From NCBI RefSeq assembly GCF_040790665.1, contig NZ_CP160849.1, forward strand, positions 2,133,501 to 2,197,500: DNA of 64,000 nucleotides. Direction: 5' to 3'. The stretch is from Sulfitobacter pontiacus (GTDB lineage Bacteria > Pseudomonadota > Alphaproteobacteria > Rhodobacterales > Rhodobacteraceae). Below, one piece after another: positions 1 through 8,174 of the stretch (within the stretch, counting starts at the first letter, position 1; every line of letters begins with the position of its first letter). A program made the position numbers and the translations under genes. The notes under the pieces were generated by a model. The model ran no database searches. It was not told the origin of the DNA and was given only the letters and a program-made list of their open reading frames with translations.

Positions 1-42
1 GTGGCAGGCGGCACGCCCTGTGCGGGCGATCCGCACCCCTAG

Positions 43-1557
43 TCAGCCCTTGAACAGATCCGCATAGGTTTCGCGCAGCAGGTTCTTTTGCACCTTGCCC
101 ATCGTATTGCGGGGCAGGGCATCAACCACCACCAGCTTGCGCGGACATTTGAACCGCGCCAGCGATTGCGCGACGGTCTGCGACAGCGCCTCCAGGTCCA
201 GATCACGGCTGCCATCGGCGACCAGCACACCAACCGGTGCCTCGCCCAGATCCCCATGAGCCACGCCGATCACGGCGCTTTCCAGCACGCCGGGTTGATC
301 GTCCAGCACCTGTTCGACCTCTTTGGGATAGATGTTATAGCCGCCGGATATGATCAGATCCTTGCCGCGCCCGACGATCTGCACATAGCCGTCTTCGTCA
401 ATCAGCCCCAGATCACCGGTGATAAAGAATCCGTCCGCGCGCAGTTCAGCGGCGGTTTTTTCGGGCATCTGCCAATAGCCTTGGAAAACATTCGGCCCGC
501 GGACCTCGACGACGCCGATCTCTCCCTGTGGTAGGGTTTCGCCAGTATCGGGGTCGCAAATCTTGAGCTCGACCCCCGGCAGGGGCGTGCCGACAGTCCC
601 GCCGCGCCGCGGCCCGTCATAGGGGTTCGACGTGTTCATATTGGTTTCCGTCATCCCGTAGCGTTCCAGAATACGGTGGCCTGTGCGTTCCTCGAACTGC
701 TTGTGCGTCTCGGCCAGCAAGGGGGCAGAGCCCGAGATGAACAGACGCATATGCGCCGTCAATCCGGCGGTGAAGTCATCAGAGCCCAGCAAACGGGTGT
801 AGAAGGTCGGCACGCCCATCAACGCGGTGGCCTGCGGCATGAAACGGATCAACTGATCGATATCGAGCTTGGGCAGGAACACCATCGCGCCACCGCTAAG
901 CAGCATGATATTGGTCGCCACGAACAGCCCGTGTGTGTGGAAAATCGGCAGCGCATGCAGCAGCACATCGGCCTTGGTAAATTGCCAGACATCAACCAGC
1001 GTTTCGGCGTTGCTCAGCAGGTTTCGCTGGCTCAGCATCGCGCCTTTTGATCGGCCCGTGGTGCCCGAGGTATAGAGGAAGGCGGCCAGATCCTCGGCCG
1101 TTCGGTCGACGGTATCGAAGGTGTCGGGCAGGGTGGCCGCCAGATCGCGCAGCGTGCCGCGGCCGGTGTTGTCCATCGTCTCTACCGCAGCACCGGCGGC
1201 GGCAGCGACCGGCGTGAGTTCGGGAACATCGGCGGGATCGCAAACCAGCAGACGCGCGCCCGAGTTGCCGACGAAATAATCCACCTCGGACGCGGTGTAG
1301 CCGGGGTTGAGCGGCAAGAACACCAGCCCTGCCTGTACGCAAGCGGCATAAAGCGCCAGCGCATCCGGCGATTTGCCGACCTGCACCGCGACACGGTCGC
1401 CCGCTGTCAGCCCCTTGTCCGAAAACGCATTGGCATAGCGCGCGGCAGACCGGATGAATTGGTCATGGCTGATGGTGCGCCCGTCCGGCAGGATCAGGAA
1501 CGGCGTGTTTTGCCCGATGTGGCGACCGAATAAAGCGTCGTAAAGCGGGTTGGGCAT
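43..1557 (-). CDS. matB: Malonyl-CoA synthetase (MatB)
   Basis: Ligates malonate to CoA with ATP to give malonyl-CoA in the cytoplasm. The 504-residue product has the acyl-adenylate-forming layout: phosphate-binding motif YTSGTTGRSKG at residues 162-172, the motif ERYGMTET in the middle, and a C-terminal lid with GKVQK. The GKVQK lysine is residue 488, the number and context of the acetylation-regulated catalytic lysine known in Rhodopseudomonas MatB. An in-frame extension reaches 1749, but it runs back through the tRNA gene, while the ATG at 1557 follows a good AAGGAG site, so 1557 is chosen. The usual partner, malonyl-CoA decarboxylase, would lie beyond the left edge if present. Another short- or medium-chain acyl-CoA ligase is the alternative, but length and lysine context favour MatB. 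Confidence 0.9.
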   Translation of the reverse strand: MPNPLYDALFGRHIGQNTPFLILPDGRTISHDQFIRSAARYANAFSDKGLTAGDRVAVQVGKSPDALALYAACVQAGLVFLPLNPGYTASEVDYFVGNSGARLLVCDPADVPELTPVAAAAGAAVETMDNTGRGTLRDLAATLPDTFDTVDRTAEDLAAFLYTSGTTGRSKGAMLSQRNLLSNAETLVDVWQFTKADVLLHALPIFHTHGLFVATNIMLLSGGAMVFLPKLDIDQLIRFMPQATALMGVPTFYTRLLGSDDFTAGLTAHMRLFISGSAPLLAETHKQFEERTGHRILERYGMTETNMNTSNPYDGPRRGGTVGTPLPGVELKICDPDTGETLPQGEIGVVEVRGPNVFQGYWQMPEKTAAELRADGFFITGDLGLIDEDGYVQIVGRGKDLIISGGYNIYPKEVEQVLDDQPGVLESAVIGVAHGDLGEAPVGVLVADGSRDLDLEALSQTVAQSLARFKCPRKLVVVDALPRNTMGKVQKNLLRETYADLFKG

Positions 1558-1712
1558 CGTCGTCTCCTTCTGACCTTTGGTAGCGCGGAATTTGCGCCAT
1601 CGGCAGGGCCAGGTAAAGGGCGGCAAATGGCGCATTTTGATCTTTGCTGCATTTCGCGCGTGCAGACGGCCTTGACGACCCGCAACGTATGACTTACCCC
1701 TCCTCCCGTAGC

Positions 1713-1786
1713 GCGGGCGTTGTGTAATGGTAAGACCTCTGCCTTCCACGCAGAAGACGCGGGTTCGATTCCCGCCGCCCGCTCCA
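1713..1786 (+). tRNA. tRNA-Gly (anticodon TCC)
   Basis: A full cloverleaf can be drawn. The acceptor arms GCGGGCG and CGCCCGC pair perfectly, the anticodon stem TCTGC/GCAGA encloses the loop CTTCCAC with TCC at the anticodon, and the T arm is GCGGG-TTCGATT-CCCGC. The 3' CCA is encoded (1784-1786). A possible promoter has -35 TTGACG at 1672-1677 and a weak -10 near 1694. The gene lies between the divergently read matB and the ABC exporter. Confidence 0.96.
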
Positions 1787-1923
1787 CTCCTTTCCCGACA
1801 TCCTTTTGATTTTGACTATTTGCGCTGGATCAATGCGCTTTTGTCGCAAGCGCCCTAGGGGTGCAGCCCTTGACCCCGCGCGATGTGCGGGCGATGACAC
1901 GGCAGCACTCCAAAGGATATCTC

Positions 1924-3723
1924 ATGGCACGTACCCCGACGCCCGGCCCCGGCACCGAAGAACGCGAAAAATCGCGTGAGTTGGGGGCCCTGCGCGCGCT
2001 GCTGCCGTTTCTTGCGCCCTATCGCGGATTGATGATCGCGGCCATTCTGGCGCTGGTCCTCACGGCGATGATCTCTTTGACGCTGCCGCTGGCCGTGCGC
2101 CGCGTGATCGATAACTTCGGCACCGGCGAGGCCGAACTGCTGGACCAGTACTTCGTCGCCGCCCTGATCATCGCGGCCCTTCTGGCCGTGGGCACGGGGC
2201 TGCGCTATGCGCTGGTGACGCGTTTTGGCGAACGGGTCGTTGCCGATATCCGCAAGGCGGTGTTCGATCGCGTGATCTCGATGAGCCCGGCGTTCTACGA
2301 GAACCTGATGACCGGCGAGGTGCTGAGCCGGATCACCACGGACACCACGCTGATCCTGTCGGTGATCGGGTCGTCCGTGTCCATCGCGCTGCGCAATATG
2401 CTGATCGTGACCGGTGGGCTGGTGCTGATGTTGTTCACCTCGGCCAAGCTGACGGCGATGGTGTTGTTGATCGTACCGGCGGTAATTGTGCCGATCCTTG
2501 TTCTGGGGCGGCGCTTGCGGGTGCTGAGCCGTGAAAATCAGGACTGGATCGCGGCAAGCTCGGGCAATGCGTCCGAGAGTTTGGGCGCGGTGCAGACCGT
2601 GCAGGCCTTTACCAACGAGGCCGCCAGCCAATCGCAATTCGCACAGATGACCGAAGCGTCCTATGACGCGGCGCAGCGTCGGATCAAGACCCGCGCGCTG
2701 ATGACGATTATTGTGATCTTTCTGGTATTTGCCGGCGTCGTGGGCGTTTTGTGGATGGGCGCGCGGGATGTGCGTGCCGACCAGATGACCCCCGGTGCCT
2801 TGGTGCAATTCGTGATCTATGCCGTGATGGTGGCAGGCGGGGTCGCGGCGCTGTCCGAGATCTGGGGTGAACTTCAACGCGCCGCCGGTGCCACCGAACG
2901 TCTGGTAGAGCTATTGCGGACCGAAGACACCGTGCAAGACCCCGCTGCGGCCATCGCCTTGCCCAGCCCTGTCGCCGGTCGGATTGGCTTTGAGGACGTG
3001 CATTTCAGATACCCTGCGCGCCCCGATGTGCAGGCACTGGACGGGGTCAACCTGTCGATCAACCCCGGTGAAACGGTCGCGTTCGTCGGGCCCTCGGGTG
3101 CAGGCAAAACCACGATCATCCAGTTGATTCTGCGGTTCTATGATCCTGCTTCGGGACGGATCACCCTTGACGGGGTCGATCTGCGCGATGTCTCGCGTGC
3201 GGCCTTCCGCCGGTCGGTCGCCTTGGTGCCGCAAGACCCGGTGATCTTCGCCGCCTCTGCCCGCGAGAACATCCGCTTTGGCCGCCCCGACGCCACAGAC
3301 GCCGAGATTGACGCCGCCGCCGAGGCCGCCGCCGCCCACGGGTTCATCAGCGCATTGCCCGACGGCTACGACAGCTATCTGGGCGAACGCGGGGTGATGC
3401 TGTCGGGCGGGCAAAAGCAGCGTATCGCCATCGCCCGCGCCATCTTGCGCGACGCGCCGGTGCTGCTGCTGGACGAAGCCACAAGCGCCTTGGATGCCGA
3501 AAGCGAACGCGCCGTGCAGGCCGCCGTGGATCGGTTGAGCGCGGATCGCACCACCCTGATCGTCGCGCACCGTTTGGCGACGGTGAAAAAGGCCGACCGC
3601 ATTGTCGTGCTGGAAGCAGGGCGGATCGTCGATATGGGCACCCATGACGAGCTGGTCACCAAGGGGGGGCTTTATGCGCGCCTGGCGCGGCTGCAATTCA
3701 CCGATGGGCGCGCGGACGTATAA
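1924..3723 (+). CDS. ABC exporter, fused membrane and ATPase domains
   Basis: A half-size exporter of 599 residues, expected to work as a homodimer in the inner membrane. About six hydrophobic helices fill residues 30-310. The ATPase half carries Walker A GPSGAGKTT (about 388-396), the signature LSGGQKQR (about 493-500) and Walker B LLLDEAT (about 515-521), followed by the H-loop VAHRL. The ATG at 1924 is preceded by AAAGGA and is preferred over an upstream GTG at 1861. It belongs to the MsbA/LmrA type of lipid or drug exporters. The substrate cannot be read from the sequence and the neighbours (tRNA-Gly, Kbp) give no hint. Confidence 0.87.
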   Translation: MARTPTPGPGTEEREKSRELGALRALLPFLAPYRGLMIAAILALVLTAMISLTLPLAVRRVIDNFGTGEAELLDQYFVAALIIAALLAVGTGLRYALVTRFGERVVADIRKAVFDRVISMSPAFYENLMTGEVLSRITTDTTLILSVIGSSVSIALRNMLIVTGGLVLMLFTSAKLTAMVLLIVPAVIVPILVLGRRLRVLSRENQDWIAASSGNASESLGAVQTVQAFTNEAASQSQFAQMTEASYDAAQRRIKTRALMTIIVIFLVFAGVVGVLWMGARDVRADQMTPGALVQFVIYAVMVAGGVAALSEIWGELQRAAGATERLVELLRTEDTVQDPAAAIALPSPVAGRIGFEDVHFRYPARPDVQALDGVNLSINPGETVAFVGPSGAGKTTIIQLILRFYDPASGRITLDGVDLRDVSRAAFRRSVALVPQDPVIFAASARENIRFGRPDATDAEIDAAAEAAAAHGFISALPDGYDSYLGERGVMLSGGQKQRIAIARAILRDAPVLLLDEATSALDAESERAVQAAVDRLSADRTTLIVAHRLATVKKADRIVVLEAGRIVDMGTHDELVTKGGLYARLARLQFTDGRADV

Positions 3724-3790
3724 AAAACCTTGTGAATTTTACGGTTAAATGGAAACAATCACACCCGAATGGATCCAGAAGGAGAACAAC

Positions 3791-4222
3791 ATGGGTTTGT
3801 GGAGTTTCGTAAAAGACGCCGGCAAGAAAGTGTTTGGCGGCGGTGATGATACCGAAGTCACCGGAGCCGCGCTTCAGGATGAATTGAAAGACCTCGGGCT
3901 TGATGCCGAAGGGCTCGATATTTCTGTCGAAGGCGACAAGGTCAAGGTTTCGGGCAAGGCGGCGAGCCAAGAGATGAAAGAAAAGGTCATTCTGGCCGTG
4001 GGGAACGTCGAAGGCGTTGCCGAGGTCGAAGAAGACATGGACGGCGGCGAGGGGGACGGCACCTTCCACACCGTTGAAAAGGGCGACACGCTTTGGGCCA
4101 TCGCGGCCAAGACCCTTGGCAATGGCGCGCGCTATGAAGAAATCTTTGAAGCGAATAAACCCATGCTGACCCACCCCGATAAAATCTATCCCGGTCAGAT
4201 GCTGCGTATTCCTGCCAAGTAA
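3791..4222 (+). CDS. kbp: BON and LysM domain protein, Kbp (YgaU) type
   Basis: A 143-residue protein that starts MGLWSFVKDAGKK, very like the amphipathic N-terminus of E. coli Kbp (YgaU), which is a cytoplasmic potassium-binding protein of 149 residues. A BON domain covers about residues 22-83 and a LysM domain about 92-141 (FHTVEKGDTLWAIA). No signal peptide is visible despite the LysM domain. The ATG at 3791 follows AGAAGGAG, so an in-frame start at 3749 is rejected. A strong terminator follows at 4268, so the gene is likely monocistronic. The family match is clear; potassium binding is inferred from the E. coli protein. Confidence 0.88.
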   Translation: MGLWSFVKDAGKKVFGGGDDTEVTGAALQDELKDLGLDAEGLDISVEGDKVKVSGKAASQEMKEKVILAVGNVEGVAEVEEDMDGGEGDGTFHTVEKGDTLWAIAAKTLGNGARYEEIFEANKPMLTHPDKIYPGQMLRIPAK

Positions 4223-4267
4223 ACGCACCACACATAAGGGGTGCGCCACGCGCTTTTACCCCATAAA

Positions 4268-4301
4268 AGAGAGCGGCAGGCGGCGTCTGCCGCTCTTTTT
4301 C
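4268..4301 (+). terminator. Rho-independent terminator after the Kbp-type gene
   Basis: Perfect 10-bp arms AGAGCGGCAG (4270-4279) and CTGCCGCTCT (4287-4296) enclose a 7-nt loop, and the hairpin runs into a T tract. Confidence 0.9.
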
Positions 4302-4440
4302 AAGCCTTCCGTTGGGTCAGTGGGCTTGAACGCAGCGTTTGAGCGCCTGCAAATGCTTGCGAAAGCTGGAATTAGCAATCATCTTTGACAACAGGGAATA
4401 ACGGGATGCGGGCAAACCGCACCACTAAGGGAGGAAAATA

Positions 4441-6318
4441 ATGTCATTTGCCGGTGTAGAAGACCGTAACGCAATCGAAGCAGAAATGCCGTGGGCTGAC
4501 CGCGACGTGCCCAAAACACTTTGGAGCATGTTGAGCGAAACCGCCGGAAAGTTTCCAAGCCACGACGCAATCAGCTACCAGATTTTCTCTGGGCCGAAAG
4601 ATCACGCGGAAACCCTAAGCTGGTCGCAGCTGCGGGGGCAGGTGGGTCGTGCGGCCAATCTGTTCCGGTCGCTGGGTGTGGGGCCGACCGATGTGGTCGC
4701 CTATGTCCTGCCAAACTGTAACGAGACGGTCATCACGCTTCTGGGCGGTGCCGTCGCAGGGATCGCAAACCCCATCAACCCGCTGCTTGAGGCAGAGCAG
4801 ATCGGATCGATCCTGCGTGAAACCAATGCCAAGGTCGTTGTGACCCTGCGGCCTTTCCCCAAGACGGATGTGGCCGAGAAAACCGCCGAGGCGGTCAAGC
4901 TGGCACCGAATGTCACGACCGTGCTCGAAGTGGATCTGTGCCGCTATCTGACCGCGCCAAAGTCGTGGATCGTGCCGCTGATCCGTCCGAAGCTGAAGGT
5001 CACCAATCAGGCGACCTACAAGAATTTCAATTCCGAAATCGCCAAGCAACCGGCCGAGCTGACATTCGACGATCCGCAAGAGGATCGCGTCGCCTTCTAC
5101 TTCCACACCGGGGGGACAACGGGCATGCCCAAAGTGGCACAGCACAAGTATTCCGGCATGGTCTATAACGGTTGGCTGGGACACACGCTGCTATATACGG
5201 AAAACGACAACATCATGTGTCCGCTGCCGTTGTTCCACGTTTTCGCCTGCCACGTGATCCTTATGGCTGCCGTGAAATCTGGTGCGCATGTGGTTTTCCC
5301 GACGCCTCAGGGCTATCGCGGGGACGGGGTCTTCGACAACTTCTGGAAGCTGGTCGAACGCTGGAAAATCACCTTTATCATCACTGTGCCTACGGCGATT
5401 TCCGCCAAGATGCAGCGCCCGATCAACGCTGATATTTCGACCGTGAAAACCGCCTTCTCCGGCTCGGCACCATTGCCGCTGGAACTATTCCGCCGCTTTG
5501 AAAAGGCCACCGGCATCACGCTGATCGAAGGCTACGGCCTGACAGAGGCGACCTGCCTTGTGTCGTCGAACCCGACGGACGGCGTGCGCAAGGTGGGCAG
5601 CATCGGCATCACCTTCCCCTATACGGATGTGAAGATCGTCAAAAGCACCAGCGACGGGCTGGTCGAGGCGGAGGTCGACGAGATCGGCGAGATCTGTATC
5701 TCGAACCCCGGCGTCTATGCGGGCAATACCTATACCGAAGCCGATAAGAACAAGGATCTCTACTATCAGGGCACGCACCTGCGGACAGGGGATCTGGGCC
5801 GTATCGACAGCGACAAATACCTCTGGATTACGGGCCGCGCCAAAGACCTGATCATCCGTGGCGGTCACAACATCGACCCCGCCGAGATCGAAGAGGCGCT
5901 TCTGGGTCACGAGGCGGTCGCCTTTGCCGGTGCCATTGGCCAGCCGGATGCCCACGCGGGCGAGGTGCCTTGCGCCTTTGTCGAACTGGTCGCAGGTGCG
6001 TCGATCACCGAAGCCGAACTGCTGGAGTTCTGCAAAGAGCACGTGCAGGAACGCGCGGCGCAGCCCAAGCACATGACCATCATGAGCGAACTGCCCAAAA
6101 CCGCCGTCGGTAAGATCTTTAAGCCCGACCTGCGCAAAAACGCGATCACGCGCGTCTATGACGAGACGTTGGAAGCCGCCGGTCTGCCCGCGCGTGTTGC
6201 CTCTGTCACCGATGACAAGAAACGCGGTCTGGTTGCGCAAATCGCCATGAATGGCGCAAGCGAGGCTGATGTCGGCGCGTCGCTGGACGTCTTTACCTTC
6301 GGTTGGGAGGCCGCGTGA
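4441..6318 (+). CDS. Acyl-CoA synthetase (AMP-binding)
   Basis: A cytoplasmic acyl-adenylate-forming ligase of 625 residues. Motifs seen are FHTGGTTGMPK (about 221-231), EGYGLTEATC, TGDLGRID, GRAKDLIIRGGHNIDP and the C-terminal catalytic lysine in PKTAVGKIFKPDL. It is longer than short-chain ligases such as MatB because of an extended N-terminus and about 60 residues after the catalytic lysine. The start has an excellent site, AAGGGAGGAAAATA before the ATG. Its stop overlaps the GTG start of the esterase gene, so the two are probably translated together. The acid it activates is unknown; medium- or long-chain or aromatic acids are all possible. Confidence 0.86.
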   Translation: MSFAGVEDRNAIEAEMPWADRDVPKTLWSMLSETAGKFPSHDAISYQIFSGPKDHAETLSWSQLRGQVGRAANLFRSLGVGPTDVVAYVLPNCNETVITLLGGAVAGIANPINPLLEAEQIGSILRETNAKVVVTLRPFPKTDVAEKTAEAVKLAPNVTTVLEVDLCRYLTAPKSWIVPLIRPKLKVTNQATYKNFNSEIAKQPAELTFDDPQEDRVAFYFHTGGTTGMPKVAQHKYSGMVYNGWLGHTLLYTENDNIMCPLPLFHVFACHVILMAAVKSGAHVVFPTPQGYRGDGVFDNFWKLVERWKITFIITVPTAISAKMQRPINADISTVKTAFSGSAPLPLELFRRFEKATGITLIEGYGLTEATCLVSSNPTDGVRKVGSIGITFPYTDVKIVKSTSDGLVEAEVDEIGEICISNPGVYAGNTYTEADKNKDLYYQGTHLRTGDLGRIDSDKYLWITGRAKDLIIRGGHNIDPAEIEEALLGHEAVAFAGAIGQPDAHAGEVPCAFVELVAGASITEAELLEFCKEHVQERAAQPKHMTIMSELPKTAVGKIFKPDLRKNAITRVYDETLEAAGLPARVASVTDDKKRGLVAQIAMNGASEADVGASLDVFTFGWEAA

Positions 6319-7259
6319 TCCAACCCGACTACCGCGTTCTACTGGATGAGGAAATCTGGGCCTATATGGACCGCTCGGACAGTTTCTATCCACCGGACGC
6401 GGTGTCACTCACCATCGACCAGCAGCGCGCTGTCTATAACCGGATGTGCGCTGCTTTTCACCAACCCCACCCTGATGGGGTCCGCACATGGGACGTGGCC
6501 TTCGGCGGCGTCCCATGTCGCGTTTACGAGGCCGAGACATCTGATATCACGGTCGTCTACTATCACGGCGGCGGGTTTGTTGTTGGCGGGCTCGAAAGTC
6601 ACGATGATGTCTGCGCCGAAATTTGCGCCGCGACCGGCTACCGTGTGATCTCTGTCGACTACGTGCTCGCCCCCGAGGTCGTCTTTCCAGCTTGCTTCAA
6701 CGACGCATGGGCCGCGTTTCAGGCGATTGCAGCCGCATATGACGGCAGGGTTGTATTGGCGGGGGACAGTGCGGGCGGCAATCTTGCTGCCGCCGTCGCC
6801 CATACCGCGCGAGGATCTTTTCAGGGGCGCATAGCGGGTCAGGTTCTGATCTATCCCGGACTGGGCGGAGATCGCAGCAAGGGCAGCTATATCACCCACG
6901 CCAACGCGCCGCAGCTGACGGTTGCGGATATGGAGTTTTACCAGCAGGTGCGGTCCGGTGGGGCACCGCCTGTGGACGATCCACGCTACGCGCCGCTGCA
7001 CGATACCGATTTTACCGACCTGCCGCCTACGGTGATCCTCACGGTCGCCTGTGACCCGCTGTCGAGCGATGGGGAAGCCTATGCCGCCGCGATCAACGGG
7101 GCAGGCGGGCAGGCCCATTGGCACGAGGCCGCGGGCCTTGTCCACGGCTGTCTGCGCGCGCGGGTGATGTCACGCAAGGCGGCGGCGTTCTTTGATCAAG
7201 TGACAGCGGCGATCGGCGCTGTGGGGGCAGGGAAGTGGCCTGCGATCAGCACGGGCTAA
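6315..7259 (+). CDS. Alpha/beta hydrolase (HSL-type esterase)
   Basis: A 314-residue esterase or lipase of the hormone-sensitive-lipase family. It shows the oxyanion motif YHGGGF (HGGGF at residues 84-88), the nucleophile in GDSAGG (Ser152), the acid in CDPLSSDG and the catalytic histidine in LVHGC. It starts with GTG inside the stop codon region of the acyl-CoA synthetase (GTGA overlap), which implies coupled translation. The pairing suggests that the hydrolase frees a carboxylic acid that the synthetase then activates; this is inference. A short intergenic strip separates it from the convergent phosphodiesterase gene. Confidence 0.86.
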   Translation: MIQPDYRVLLDEEIWAYMDRSDSFYPPDAVSLTIDQQRAVYNRMCAAFHQPHPDGVRTWDVAFGGVPCRVYEAETSDITVVYYHGGGFVVGGLESHDDVCAEICAATGYRVISVDYVLAPEVVFPACFNDAWAAFQAIAAAYDGRVVLAGDSAGGNLAAAVAHTARGSFQGRIAGQVLIYPGLGGDRSKGSYITHANAPQLTVADMEFYQQVRSGGAPPVDDPRYAPLHDTDFTDLPPTVILTVACDPLSSDGEAYAAAINGAGGQAHWHEAAGLVHGCLRARVMSRKAAAFFDQVTAAIGAVGAGKWPAISTG

Positions 7260-7268
7260 GAAACGGCA

Positions 7269-8105
7269 TCATTTCAGGAAAGACTGCGCCTTCATCGTAT
7301 CGGCCACAGGCGCACCCAACCGGCCAAGGATCGTCGGCGCGAGCTGCAGCTGGTCGATCACCGTATCCTCCGACGGCCCTTCGGCATCGCCAAAGTAATA
7401 CAGCGCGGTTTCCTGCTGCAACGCACTGCGTCCGCCGTGATGGCCGCGTTCGTCTTGCCCGTGATCTGCTGTGACGATCACCTCATACCCCAGGGCGCGC
7501 CATTTCGGGATGAAGGGGGCCAGCATCTCGTCCATGACGGCGCAGGCGTGGTCCATTTCCTGACAGTCGTGGAAGAAACGATGCCCCATGCTGTCCAGCG
7601 TGCAGGTGTGCAGCATTCCGTAGTTCAGCCCGAACCGCAGCGCCAGATTGGTGAGGGAGCCAAACAGATCCACATCCGAAGGGGTCATCTGGTTCACCAG
7701 CCCGTAGCCGGTCATCGTGTGAAACCGCCCGTGGTTGATCGTGTCGCTTTCAGGTTCGTCGTATTCCACATCGCGCACATAGTCGAAGGGGTGGCGGTTG
7801 AAGAATTGCGACCAGAAAGAATGGGCCACGGCCCCTGTCACACCGCCCGCCGCACGGGTCTGGGCGAAGACGTCCTTGTGCTTTAGCCGGAACACATTGC
7901 CGTTGCCGGTACAGCCATGTTCAGCCGGTGCCACACCCGTGTGGATCGAGGCATAGCAGGAGGCAGAGATTGACGGCAGCACCGCACGGTGGGTCCAGAC
8001 CCGCGCCTCGCCACTATCGACCCAGCCTTCCAGATTGCCGAACAGCCGACGGAAATTGCGGTAGGGCACACCGTCTAGGATGATCAAAAGCAGCTTGTTC
8101 TTCAT
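7269..8105 (-). CDS. Alkaline phosphatase superfamily phosphodiesterase/pyrophosphatase
   Basis: A 278-residue protein of the nucleotide pyrophosphatase/phosphodiesterase branch. The N-terminal IILDGVPYRNF supplies a metal-binding Asp (residue 11) and the C-terminal VTADHGQDERGHHGG supplies the Asp-His and His metal ligands. There is no signal peptide, so it is likely cytoplasmic. The ATG at 8105 follows GAAGAGG and is preferred to an upstream start at 8153. It is the last gene of the minus-strand peptide-transporter run, about 70 nt after the ATPase gene. The substrate is unknown; its position suggests processing of an imported compound. Confidence 0.8.
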   Translation of the reverse strand: MKNKLLLIILDGVPYRNFRRLFGNLEGWVDSGEARVWTHRAVLPSISASCYASIHTGVAPAEHGCTGNGNVFRLKHKDVFAQTRAAGGVTGAVAHSFWSQFFNRHPFDYVRDVEYDEPESDTINHGRFHTMTGYGLVNQMTPSDVDLFGSLTNLALRFGLNYGMLHTCTLDSMGHRFFHDCQEMDHACAVMDEMLAPFIPKWRALGYEVIVTADHGQDERGHHGGRSALQQETALYYFGDAEGPSEDTVIDQLQLAPTILGRLGAPVADTMKAQSFLK

Positions 8106-8174
8106 GTCGATACCTCTTCGGCGGGCCACAGCGCTTGTATTTGTCCGATACAAACCGCCTCGTTGCCCACAGGC

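Noticed and set aside
1855-2877. A 340-codon minus-strand frame opposite the ABC exporter
   Set aside because: Gln/His/Arg-rich antisense translation of a gene with complete ABC motifs.
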